This document shows positions 1 through 6,275 of a stretch of 11,372 nucleotides of DNA, one piece after another (the stretch's first letter is position 1; every line of letters begins with the position of its first letter). A program made the translations under genes and the position numbers. Source of the stretch: Sulfurimonadaceae bacterium (GTDB lineage Bacteria; Campylobacterota; Campylobacteria; Campylobacterales; Sulfurimonadaceae); assembly GCA_026193155.1 (NCBI GenBank), contig JAPHSI010000202.1:1-11372 (forward strand). Direction: 5' to 3'. Below the pieces are notes generated by a model. The model searched no databases. It saw nothing but the letters and a program-made list of their open reading frames with translations, and was not told the origin of the DNA.

Positions 1-1
1 A

Positions 2-496
2 ATTGACCCGTCTATGCGTCAGTTTAAAGGTAAAGCTATTTGTTTTAACTCTCAGCCAGAAGCAATCGCAGGTATTATGAGTCACAAAGTTAAAGCAGGT
101 GATGTTGTAGTTATCCGTTATGAAGGACCAAAAGGTGGACCGGGTATGCAAGAGATGCTAGCCCCAACTTCATTAATCATGGGTATGGGTCTTGGTGAGA
201 GCGTTGCACTTATCACGGACGGTAGATTCAGTGGTGCTACTCGTGGTGCATCTATCGGTCACGTATCTCCTGAGGCTGCTGAGGGTGGTTTAATAGCTCT
301 TATTGAAGACGGTGATGAGATAGAGTTGGATGTTGATTCTCACTTATTACAGTTAAATGTTGACTATGAAATTTTAGAGCAAAGAAGACTTCACTTCAAA
401 CCTTATAAAAACGAAGTAAAATCTAAATGGCTAAAACGTTACCAACTTTTAGTATCAAATGCATCTAATGGTGCAGTGTTAAAAACGGAGCTTTAA
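2..496 (+). CDS. ilvD: Dihydroxy-acid dehydratase, C-terminal part (5' end outside window)
   Basis: This is the last ~165 residues of dihydroxy-acid dehydratase, the Fe-S enzyme that dehydrates 2,3-dihydroxy-isovalerate and -methylvalerate to the 2-keto acids in valine and isoleucine synthesis. The frame is open from base 2 without a start, so the gene begins outside the window; the ATG at 14 is internal. Seen in the sequence: the family's C-terminal block with RYEGPKGGPGM (bases ~116-148), ALITDGRFSGATRG (~206-247), which carries the serine regarded as the catalytic base in this family, and GHVSPEAAEGG (~257-289). The C-terminal tail after ~395 is rich in lysine and poorly conserved, as is usual. 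Codons such as CGT and GGT are frequent, fitting good expression. The stop codon (494-496) sits in the loop of a terminator hairpin. The Fe-S cysteines lie upstream and cannot be checked. Confidence 0.96.
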   Translation: MDPSMRQFKGKAICFNSQPEAIAGIMSHKVKAGDVVVIRYEGPKGGPGMQEMLAPTSLIMGMGLGESVALITDGRFSGATRGASIGHVSPEAAEGGLIALIEDGDEIELDVDSHLLQLNVDYEILEQRRLHFKPYKNEVKSKWLKRYQLLVSNASNGAVLKTEL

Positions 497-507
497 GCTT
501 CCGTTTT
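482..507 (+). terminator. Intrinsic terminator of ilvD, overlapping the end of the convergent gene
   Basis: An inverted repeat pairs AAAACGGAG (482-490) with TTCCGTTTT (499-507): eight Watson-Crick pairs plus one G-U, around an 8-base loop that contains the ilvD stop codon. The arms end in A4 and T4, so the hairpin could act in both directions. The stop codon of the convergent DUF2721 gene (506-508) is part of the 3' arm, so the two convergent genes share one short terminator. The T-run is short, so efficiency is uncertain. Confidence 0.6.
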
Positions 508-985
508 ACTCTATAAAAATATGTTCTCGTTTTTCTTTTATATATGAAATTGTAAAAGATATCTCTCTTAAAAATACCACAAGAGCCATTATCAAAAAAA
601 ACATAGCCAATACGAAAAGTATTGATATAAATGTTTCCGCATTATAAGACATCAAAGAGCTAAAAAATACACTTATAATAACTAATGCAACCATCAATCC
701 CGTAGCTGTCGCAAAAAATATAGCTAAATTAGTGTTCTGCATACGCTTAAGCAGGTTGTTTCTTCTTCTTGTGACAGTATTTGACGGGCGATAGCTTGAA
801 TCTTTGAGCTCTTTTTGATGAACATAATCATCCAAGCCTTCTAGTTTATCAATAATCCTAGTCAAACGATTTGTAAAAACATTTAACAAGCCTGCAACAC
901 CTGCTAGTAAAAATACGGGAGCTACCGAGAGCTGTATTAAAGATGAGACAGTAGTTATAACACTGGAGTCTTGCGGTATGAACAT
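506..985 (-). CDS. DUF2721 family membrane protein
   Basis: This is a 159-residue inner-membrane protein of the uncharacterised DUF2721 family; no biochemical function is known to me. Seen: a hydrophobic helix at ~12-36, followed by the family-like segment FTNRLTRIIDKLEG (37-50), a basic cytoplasmic loop with RRRNNLLKR (73-81), then two more helices at ~86-110 and ~118-140 and a charged C-terminus. Three membrane helices and ~150 residues are normal for the family. The ATG (985-983) follows directly on the stop codon of the methyltransferase (988-986). Its ribosome site AAAGGA (996-991, 5 bases before ATG) lies inside the last codons of that gene, so the two are co-transcribed and probably translationally coupled. 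The gene converges on ilvD. Confidence 0.85.
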   Translation of the reverse strand: MFIPQDSSVITTVSSLIQLSVAPVFLLAGVAGLLNVFTNRLTRIIDKLEGLDDYVHQKELKDSSYRPSNTVTRRRNNLLKRMQNTNLAIFFATATGLMVALVIISVFFSSLMSYNAETFISILFVLAMFFLIMALVVFLREISFTISYIKEKREHIFIE

Positions 986-1627
986 TTATATCCTTTGTAA
1001 AAGTATACTCTTTTTTGAGTCGTGTTTTAAAACTTTAAAGCCACTTTTTTGAGCAAGAACTTCAAATGTATGTGGACGGAAAAAACATATGTGAGTTGGG
1101 TCATTTTTATACCACCATTTTTTAAAATCTTCTGCATCGTTTGTATGAAACTGAGTCATTAAAGCCAGATATCCACTTTTTTTTATGTGCGATGCAAAAA
1201 AATCAAATATATCTTTTGGATTTTCTATATGCTCTATCACCTCTGTAGATGTTATTAAGTCGTATTTTTTACCCTCATAAACTTTTTTTGGTGAAAAGTA
1301 TTTATCATATATGTCTACGTTGAGTCCACTATTTTTTAGAAGTTCGCTAAGCACAGGACCGGGACCGCTTCCAAACTCTAAAACCCTTTTTATATCTTTT
1401 ATATATTCGTCAAAAGTTGCATCCATGAATTTTTCAAACATCTCAACATAACCCGGAGAGTCCATAGTGTTATTATGGTTATTGTATTGTTTTAGTTCAT
1501 CTTCTCTACTTACAAAATCGGATTCATTTTTAAAAATAAATTCACATTTTTTGCAGTGAAAAAACTCCCAATTATTACGTGAATCTATGATGTTAGTTAC
1601 GGGATTATTACAGAGTTTGCATCTCAT
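986..1627 (-). CDS. Class I SAM-dependent methyltransferase with N-terminal zinc ribbon
   Basis: This is a 213-residue protein, probably cytosolic, of the Methyltransf_23-like group. Seen: an N-terminal pair of CxxC motifs (C3/C6 and C25/C28) of the kind that binds structural zinc. Next come SAM-binding motif I VLEFGSGPG (82-90), an acidic residue after strand 2 (D105/D108 region), STEVIEHIENP (127-137), and the C-terminal WWYKNDPTHICFF block (171-183), which is typical of this group. The substrate cannot be read from the sequence; relatives act on small molecules, sugars or lipids. The start is ATG (1627-1625) with only a weak AAAG ribosome site. A TATAAT lies on this strand at 1660-1655, inside a palindrome shared with the thrS promoter region. 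The gene is followed without a gap by the DUF2721 gene, which suggests an operon of two, possibly with a membrane-related role (inference). Confidence 0.83.
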   Translation of the reverse strand: MRCKLCNNPVTNIIDSRNNWEFFHCKKCEFIFKNESDFVSREDELKQYNNHNNTMDSPGYVEMFEKFMDATFDEYIKDIKRVLEFGSGPGPVLSELLKNSGLNVDIYDKYFSPKKVYEGKKYDLITSTEVIEHIENPKDIFDFFASHIKKSGYLALMTQFHTNDAEDFKKWWYKNDPTHICFFRPHTFEVLAQKSGFKVLKHDSKKSILLQRI

Positions 1628-1651
1628 TTATCGACTTTGAAGTGATTTTTA

Positions 1652-1662
1652 GCTATTATAGC
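1652..1662. promoter_or_regulatory. Palindromic divergent -10 region between methyltransferase and thrS
   Basis: GCTATTATAGC is a perfect 11-base palindrome around one central base. Read on the minus strand it contains consensus TATAAT (1660-1655), placed to give a leader of about 20 bases for the methyltransferase gene. Read on the plus strand it contains TATTAT (1654-1659), placed to give a leader of about 25 bases for thrS. No convincing -35 box is seen on either strand, which is usual for Campylobacterota sigma-70 promoters. Promoter activity is an inference. Confidence 0.45.
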
Positions 1663-1690
1663 AAAAATTTTTATATAGGGACAAAATAAT

Positions 1691-3499
1691 TTGGATGCTA
1701 TTGCACTAAGACACAACGACGAAATTATTGATCTGCAAACAGCAAGAGAGATAGGTTTCGAGGGTGAAGCTATAGAGTTAGATAATTCACCTGAAGCACT
1801 AGATGTACTTCGTCACTCAACTGCACACCTTATGGCTCAAGCTATTAAAAACTTATACCCGGATGCTAAGTTTTTTGTAGGACCGACAGTAAAAGAGGGA
1901 TTTTACTATGACTTCAAAACTAGCGAAGAGATAGGCGAAGGTGACCTAAAGCGTATTGAGAAAGAGATGATTAAACTTGCTAAGAAAAAGCATGAAATCG
2001 AAAAATATTCAATCTCAATGGATGAAGCCAAAGAAAAGTTTAAAGATGATGAACTAAAACTTGAAGTAATGAAGCGTATACCAAGCGATACGGTAAGCAT
2101 CTACAAACAAGGTGAGTTTGAAGACTTATGTCGCGGACCACACTTGCCAAATACCAAGTTTATTCGTTTTTTCAAACTTTTAAAATTGGCAGGTGCTTAT
2201 CTTGGCGGTGATTCTAAAAATGAGATGCTGACTCGTATCTACGGAATCGCTTTTGCAGATAAAGAATCTCTTACGGCTCATATGGATATGCTTCGTGAAG
2301 CAGAAAAACGTGACCATAGAAAAATCGGTAACGAGATGAAACTTTTCACTTTCCGTGAAGAGATAGGTGCAGGTTTCCCTCTATGGCTTCCGGCTGGAGC
2401 TCGTTTACGTTCACGTCTTGAGGACTTACTATTCAAAGCACACCGTAAGCGTGGTTATGAGCCTGTTCGTGGTCCTGAGATGCTAAGAAGTGATTTATGG
2501 AAAACATCAGGGCACTACCAAAATTATGGTGAGAACATGTACTTTACCGAGATTGATGATGTAGAGTTCGGTGTAAAACCTATGAACTGTGTCGGTCATA
2601 TCAAAGTTTATGAAGATGAACTTCACTCATACCGTGACCTGCCTATAAAATACTTTGAGTACGGTGTAGTTCACCGTCATGAGTTTACGGGCGCACTTCA
2701 CGGACTTTTTCGTGTTCGTGAATTCACTCAAGATGATGCACATATCTTTTGTACTGCCGATCAGATAGAAGAGCAGATTATCGAAGTTGTTGATTTTGTT
2801 GATAAAATCATGAGTACATTTGAGTTTGACTATAAAATGATGGTTTCTACAAAACCTGAAAAAGCAGTTGGAAGCGATGAAGTTTGGGAAGTGTCTACAA
2901 ACGCATTAAAAACTGCTATGGATAAACATGAACTTGCTTATGAGATTGATGAGGGCGGCGGAGCTTTTTACGGTCCAAAAATCGACATAAAGATTACAGA
3001 TGCAATCGGTCGTGAATGGCAGTGTGGAACAATTCAGTTAGATTTTAATCTTCCTGAGCGTTTTGCACTTGAATATAATGCAGATGATAATGAAAAAATT
3101 CAACCTGTAATGATTCACCGTGCGATTCTTGGTTCATTTGAGCGTTTTGTAGGAATTTTAACTGAGCATTATGCAGGTGAATTCCCAATGTTTATAGCTC
3201 CTACACAGGTAGCAATAATTCCTATCGCAGATACTCATAAAGAGTATGCTAAGGAAATTCAAGATAAACTTATCGACATTGGTGCCGATAGTAGTATATA
3301 TGATAAAAATGATTCTTTAAATAAAAGAATCCGTACAGCTGAGAAAAGCCGTGTACCTATGCTAATTGTTATCGGCGATGAAGAGGTTAATGGTAAAAGT
3401 GTGGCGGTTCGTGATAGACGTTCTCGTGAGCAATACAATTTAGGCTTAGATGAATTTACTAAGCTTATACAAACTAAAATTAATGAGGTAAATTTTTGA
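1691..3499 (+). CDS. thrS: Threonine--tRNA ligase (TTG start)
   Basis: Cytosolic class II synthetase charging tRNA-Thr with threonine. The start must be TTG at 1691: an in-frame TAG lies at 1676-1678, and an AGGGA ribosome site (1677-1681) sits 9 bases before it. At 602 residues it is ~40 shorter than the E. coli enzyme, because the N-terminal TGS domain is reduced to a ~35-residue remnant; from memory, Campylobacter ThrS has the same length. The editing domain shows HxxxH (H42, H46) and C147/H151. The catalytic core has the zinc ligands C300 (in KPMNCVGH), H351 (TQDDAHIF) and H476 (VMIHRAILGS), with almost the same spacing as in E. coli. Motif 2 lies around VHRHEFTG (327-334). The anticodon-binding domain covers ~505-600. 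The gene overlaps infC by three bases. The window shows no obvious tRNA-like operator upstream; the leader is too short to hold one. Confidence 0.98.
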   Translation: MDAIALRHNDEIIDLQTAREIGFEGEAIELDNSPEALDVLRHSTAHLMAQAIKNLYPDAKFFVGPTVKEGFYYDFKTSEEIGEGDLKRIEKEMIKLAKKKHEIEKYSISMDEAKEKFKDDELKLEVMKRIPSDTVSIYKQGEFEDLCRGPHLPNTKFIRFFKLLKLAGAYLGGDSKNEMLTRIYGIAFADKESLTAHMDMLREAEKRDHRKIGNEMKLFTFREEIGAGFPLWLPAGARLRSRLEDLLFKAHRKRGYEPVRGPEMLRSDLWKTSGHYQNYGENMYFTEIDDVEFGVKPMNCVGHIKVYEDELHSYRDLPIKYFEYGVVHRHEFTGALHGLFRVREFTQDDAHIFCTADQIEEQIIEVVDFVDKIMSTFEFDYKMMVSTKPEKAVGSDEVWEVSTNALKTAMDKHELAYEIDEGGGAFYGPKIDIKITDAIGREWQCGTIQLDFNLPERFALEYNADDNEKIQPVMIHRAILGSFERFVGILTEHYAGEFPMFIAPTQVAIIPIADTHKEYAKEIQDKLIDIGADSSIYDKNDSLNKRIRTAEKSRVPMLIVIGDEEVNGKSVAVRDRRSREQYNLGLDEFTKLIQTKINEVNF

Positions 3500-4014
3500 G
3501 TAGTAAAAAAGACCGTGTCATAATGAATGACGATATCAGGGTTCCTGAAGTAAGATGTAATATAGATGGTGGTGAATCTTTAGGTGTAATATCTACAGAT
3601 GAAGCTATGGATAAAGCAAATGAGTTGAATTTAGATTTGGTTCTTATAGCACCAGATGCAAAACCACCGGTTGCAAAGATTATGGACTACGGTAAATATA
3701 AATACCAAAAAGAGAAGCAACTAAAAGAACAAAGAAAAAATCAGGTAAAAATAGTTGTAAAAGAGATTAAATTATCTGTAAAGATTGCTGAAAATGATGT
3801 TACTTACAAAGTAAAACATGCTCGTGAATTTTTAGAAAAAGGTTTTCACGTTAAGTTCCGTGTATTTTTAAAGGGACGTGAAATGGCTCACCCAGAAGCA
3901 GCTAAAGAAGTACTACTTCGTGTTTGGCCAATGGTTGAAGACATAGCTGTAATGGAAAAGCCTCCTAAGTTTGAGGGGCGTTACTACAATATGTACGTGA
4001 TTCCGCAGAAGTAG
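3496..4014 (+). CDS. infC: Translation initiation factor IF-3 (TTG start)
   Basis: IF-3 binds the 30S subunit, keeps it apart from 50S and checks the start codon-initiator tRNA pairing. The 172-residue protein has the N-domain (~10-75) with the signature VAKIMDYGKYKYQKE (59-73), a lysine-rich linker helix (~72-90), and the C-domain (~90-170) with KEIKLSVKIAENDVTYKVKHA (key residues at 89-109) and FLKGREMAHPE (124-134). The start is TTG at 3496: an in-frame TGA lies at 3484-3486, GAGG (3485-3488) is 7 bases upstream, and the next ATG (codon 10, 3523) has no ribosome site. TTG overlaps the thrS stop, giving translational coupling. A non-AUG start in infC fits the known autoregulation in E. coli, where IF-3 represses its own AUU-started message. 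rpmI and rplT do not follow, as also in Campylobacter. Confidence 0.98.
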   Translation: MSSKKDRVIMNDDIRVPEVRCNIDGGESLGVISTDEAMDKANELNLDLVLIAPDAKPPVAKIMDYGKYKYQKEKQLKEQRKNQVKIVVKEIKLSVKIAENDVTYKVKHAREFLEKGFHVKFRVFLKGREMAHPEAAKEVLLRVWPMVEDIAVMEKPPKFEGRYYNMYVIPQK

Positions 4015-4147
4015 TTTTATCATTTAGATAGTGATAATCTAAACCGTCTTCACAAGTTACGCTAAGGCTATCAAACGCCTTAGCTTTCTTATTTTCATAT
4101 TTATCTTTTTTATTTGGAAAATGTATTTGTTTTTCTATCCAGTCCAT
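3965..4147 (-). CDS. Possible small protein, 60 residues, antisense to the infC 3' end
   Basis: A candidate gene I do not recognise. For it: an ATG (4147-4145) with a good AAAGGA ribosome site (4160-4155) 7 bases upstream, a -10-like TATAAA or TATTAT (4175-4167) before that, phased T-tracts further upstream, and codon choice like its neighbours (AAA, GAT, AAT, TAT, GAA) for the first ~45 codons. The product is hydrophilic: a basic stretch (PNKKDKYENKKAKA, 11-24), a central TCEDGLDYHYLND (31-43), and no membrane helix or signal peptide. Against it: the last ~16 codons lie antisense to infC, and the plus-strand infC terminator (4061-4084) is embedded in codons ~22-29. It fills the only sizeable gap between infC and the MFS gene. 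The function is unknown. Confidence 0.5.
   Translation of the reverse strand: MDWIEKQIHFPNKKDKYENKKAKAFDSLSVTCEDGLDYHYLNDKTTSAESRTYCSNAPQT
4061..4095 (+). terminator. Intrinsic terminator of thrS-infC
   Basis: GCTAAGGC (4061-4068) and GCCTTAGC (4077-4084) form a perfect 8-bp stem around an 8-base loop, followed by a T-rich tail TTTCTTATTTT (4085-4095). It lies 47 bases after the infC stop codon. The minus strand has no T-run after the stem, so it acts in the plus direction. The hairpin falls within the coding frame of the candidate small gene on the other strand. Confidence 0.75.
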
Positions 4148-4154
4148 GTTTTTA

Positions 4155-4175
4155 TCCTTTAAGTATTTTATAATA
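4155..4175 (-). promoter_or_regulatory. Candidate -10 element and ribosome site of the 60-codon ORF
   Basis: On the minus strand, overlapping TATTAT (4175-4170) and TATAAA (4172-4167) lie shortly before AAAGGA (4160-4155), which precedes ATG 4147 by 7 bases. The implied leader is only ~15 bases. Upstream are three phased T-tracts on this strand (4230-4203), resembling the periodic T-rich signal that replaces the -35 box in Campylobacter sigma-70 promoters. Activity is inferred. Confidence 0.4.
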
Positions 4176-4202
4176 ATTTTTTTAAGTTAGTAACTTTAGA
4201 AT

Positions 4203-4230
4203 AAAAAAATGTAAAAAAAATGTAAAAAAA
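4203..4230. repeat. Three helically phased A-tracts (likely curved DNA)
   Basis: Runs of A7 (4203-4209), A8 (4213-4220) and A7 (4224-4230) are separated by TGT. Their starts are 10 and 11 bases apart, an average of 10.5, which equals one helical turn. A-tracts in phase with the helix are known to bend DNA additively. The block lies 12 bases past the MFS stop codon on the minus strand, where it reads as T-tracts. It could help end MFS transcription or act as the upstream part of a promoter for the 60-codon ORF. No strong hairpin precedes the T-tracts. Confidence 0.7.
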
Positions 4231-4242
4231 TGTTTGAACAAA

Positions 4243-5559
4243 TTATTTGGCTATTTTAGCCTTTAATTCGTCCTCGTCTATTGCATCTTTAACATATTTT
4301 ACTACTACTATTTTTTCTGTATCGTTAATATACCATTCAGCTATATGCTCATGCTCAAGTGCATTTAGTTTATTCTCATCTACATCATCATGGTTAATGA
4401 AAAGATGTGAATATCTAGTTGGATTTTGTAGTTTAAATGTCCATAGTAGCCATAAGAGAGCCAGTACAGCCATAGATATACCAATTGTACCTCTATCCGT
4501 GTTATCTAATAATAAACCTGCACTAGTACCACCTATAAATGTCGTAAAATAAGCAACAGAATTTGAGATACCAAGTGCCGCACCTTTTTGGTGAACTTTT
4601 GCAAACTTACTTATCATAGATTGAACAAGTGGTTCCATCATATTAAATGCTATAAAAAATGCAACTACCCCGATTATAAAAACGGTACTTGAGTTTGTTA
4701 AACCCATAATTAAAAAAGAGACTATAAACAGTACGATAGATATTAAAAATATTTCACGAGGTTTATTTTTCTTTTCCCCAAATACAGCTGCAGGACCCAT
4801 AGCTATAAGACCAAAAACCATAGCAGGAAGGTATGCCATGTACAGATCAGATTTTGCCCAAGCAAATGCATCACTCGTAAGAATGATAGGTATTAAAACA
4901 AATGCAACAGTCATAAGACCTTTTTGCATAGCATTTATTACTATCATATTAAAAAGATTGGAATCTTTTAAAATATCACTTGTTTTTGCTTTCGCATGGT
5001 ACGTATGTTTAATTTTTGGAGGTGTTGGAACTTTTGTAAAAAGTAAAATAATTGCTAAAACTGATAAAACGGCTGTAATGATAAAGAGTGTATCAACTCC
5101 GTATTTTGCACCTATTATTGGACCTGCTCCCATAGCTACGGCAAAACTAAGTGCAATTGAAGCCCCCATAATCGCCATAGCTTTTGCACGTTTTTCTTCT
5201 TCTACAAGGTCTGATATCATAGCAGTAATAACTGCTCCTATCGCTCCTGCACCTTGTAAGAAACGACCTAACATAAGTATATATATATCAGTTGCATATG
5301 CAGATATCAGAGAACCTGCCATAAATATAAGTAAACCTACCAGTAGAGTTGGTTTACGACCTATCTTATCACTCATATTTCCAAAAGGTACTTGAAAAAT
5401 AGCTTGAGTTAGTGCATATCCACCAACAACTATCCCCACTAAAAGCGGTGTAGCACCTTCGAGAGTTAGCGCATAAACAGATATTATTGGTAATACTAAA
5501 AATAGACCTAAAAATCTTAGTGAAAGAATTATTGAAAGCGGCATTACTTTTTTAAACAT
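4243..5559 (-). CDS. yajR: MFS transporter of the YajR type, with C-terminal YAM-like domain
   Basis: A 438-residue inner-membrane transporter of the major facilitator superfamily. The N-terminal half closely resembles E. coli YajR as I recall it: SLRFLGLFLVLPIISVYA (13-30), then GGYALTQAIFQVPFG (46-60), and motif A GNMSDKIGRKP (60-70). FLQGAGAIGA follows (~99-108). Twelve hydrophobic helices are apparent. After the last helix, a ~60-residue hydrophilic tail (from ~RYSHLFI) has a strand-helix-strand-strand-helix pattern ending EKIVVVKYVKDAIDEDELKAKI, which matches the ferredoxin-like YAM domain of YajR in position and layout. The substrate of YajR is not established, so drug efflux should not be assumed. 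The ATG has AGAGGA (5570-5565) 5 bases upstream. The gene is transcribed away from rdgB, from a shared symmetric promoter region. Confidence 0.88.
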   Translation of the reverse strand: MFKKVMPLSIILSLRFLGLFLVLPIISVYALTLEGATPLLVGIVVGGYALTQAIFQVPFGNMSDKIGRKPTLLVGLLIFMAGSLISAYATDIYILMLGRFLQGAGAIGAVITAMISDLVEEEKRAKAMAIMGASIALSFAVAMGAGPIIGAKYGVDTLFIITAVLSVLAIILLFTKVPTPPKIKHTYHAKAKTSDILKDSNLFNMIVINAMQKGLMTVAFVLIPIILTSDAFAWAKSDLYMAYLPAMVFGLIAMGPAAVFGEKKNKPREIFLISIVLFIVSFLIMGLTNSSTVFIIGVVAFFIAFNMMEPLVQSMISKFAKVHQKGAALGISNSVAYFTTFIGGTSAGLLLDNTDRGTIGISMAVLALLWLLWTFKLQNPTRYSHLFINHDDVDENKLNALEHEHIAEWYINDTEKIVVVKYVKDAIDEDELKAKIAK

Positions 5560-5584
5560 AAGAGTCCTCTATAATAGTGATGGG

Positions 5585-5602
5585 TATAATTACGCAATTA
5601 TA
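5585..5602. promoter_or_regulatory. Symmetric face-to-face -10 elements for yajR and rdgB
   Basis: TATAATTACGCAATTATA is an inverted repeat of 7-base arms around a 4-base centre. Each arm contains consensus TATAAT: 5585-5590 on the plus strand (rdgB, leader ~34 bases) and 5602-5597 on the minus strand (yajR, leader ~31 bases). The expected start point of each promoter falls in the -10 of the other. A further plus-strand TATAAT lies at 5570-5575. No clear -35 boxes are seen. A protein-binding operator at the same repeat is equally possible. Confidence 0.55.
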
Positions 5603-5630
5603 TTAAAAACATTTAAATAAAGGCTTTAAT

Positions 5631-6218
5631 TTGAAATTAGTTTTAGCAACAGGTAATAAAGGTAAAGTTAGAGAAATAAAAGCTCTATGTGAAGATTATG
5701 AGGTTGTCCCTTATAGTGATTTGATAGATGAGTTTGAAATAGTTGAAGACGGAAATACCTTTAAAGAAAACGCACTTATAAAAGCCAGAGCCGTTTACAA
5801 GGCTTTAGATGATGAGGATGTTATAGTATTAGCTGACGATAGCGGTATTAGTGTTGATGTTCTTGATGGGGCTCCCGGTATCTACAGTGCTAGATATGCA
5901 GGAGCTGATGCAAACGATAAAGATAATCTGTATAAATTAATAGATGAAATAAAAGTAAAAGGTGTAGAATCAAGTCCTGCTTTTTATACGGCGGCAATAG
6001 CAATCGTTACAAAAAATGCAGAATATACAGTTCATGGATGGATGTATGGAACTGCTTTGACAAAAGCAATCGGTGATGGTGGTTTTGGATATGATCCGAT
6101 GTTTATACCACTTGGATATGATAAGACATTAGGAGAATTAGATGATGAGATAAAGAAAAAGTTATCACATCGCTCAAAAGCTCTTTCTTTGGCGAAAAAA
6201 ATTATAAATACTTTATAA
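5631..6218 (+). CDS. rdgB: dITP/XTP (non-canonical purine NTP) pyrophosphatase (TTG start)
   Basis: A 195-residue cytosolic HAM1/RdgB-family enzyme that hydrolyses dITP, XTP and related deaminated purine nucleotides to monophosphates, keeping them out of DNA and RNA. Seen: TGNKGKVREI (7-16, phosphate binding), ENALIKA (46-52), the catalytic block LADDSGISVDVLDGAPG (67-83, with D69/D70), YSARYAG (85-91), GDGGFGYDPMF (from ~152) and SHRSKAL near the C-terminus (nucleobase recognition). All expected motifs are present and the length is normal. The start is TTG at 5631 with AAAGG (5619-5623) 7 bases before it. No ATG exists early enough, because the first motif begins at residue 7. The next gene on this strand is more than 1 kb away, so rdgB is monocistronic. 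No good plus-strand terminator with a T-run follows. Confidence 0.97.
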   Translation: MKLVLATGNKGKVREIKALCEDYEVVPYSDLIDEFEIVEDGNTFKENALIKARAVYKALDDEDVIVLADDSGISVDVLDGAPGIYSARYAGADANDKDNLYKLIDEIKVKGVESSPAFYTAAIAIVTKNAEYTVHGWMYGTALTKAIGDGGFGYDPMFIPLGYDKTLGELDDEIKKKLSHRSKALSLAKKIINTL

Positions 6219-6240
6219 TAAAAACTCCCTCCTTGGAGTT
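6219..6240 (-). terminator. Intrinsic terminator on the minus strand, after the 30-codon ORF
   Basis: On the minus strand AACTCC (6240-6235) pairs with GGAGTT (6228-6223) around the loop AAGGAG, followed by further T residues (T5 in all, then ATT). The plus strand has no T-run after the stem (ATAGCC), so the element is oriented to stop minus-strand transcription coming from the 30-codon ORF or uppP. Its tail ends exactly at the rdgB stop codon. The stem is short, so strength is moderate. Confidence 0.6.
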
Positions 6241-6275
6241 ATAGCCATTAAACAATCCATTAAATTAGGCTTTTA

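Noticed and set aside
1906..2100. Minus-strand 64-codon ORF inside thrS
   Set aside because: Serine- and phenylalanine-rich shadow of a strongly conserved gene; no ribosome site and no family resemblance.
4203..4235. Direct repeats as CRISPR or replication-origin iterons
   Set aside because: Units are only 10-11 bases of A-runs with TGT between, without spacers, DnaA boxes or a replication gene nearby; phased A-tracts explain them.
4838..5395. Plus-strand 185-codon ORF inside yajR
   Set aside because: Long, but it is the antisense of a membrane-protein gene with clear homology; composition follows from the opposite strand and no start signals are present. The 101-codon ORF at 4247-4552 is rejected for the same reason.
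6228..6234. AAGGAGG on the minus strand as a ribosome site
   Set aside because: No start codon follows within a usable distance; the bases are the loop and arm of the terminator hairpin.
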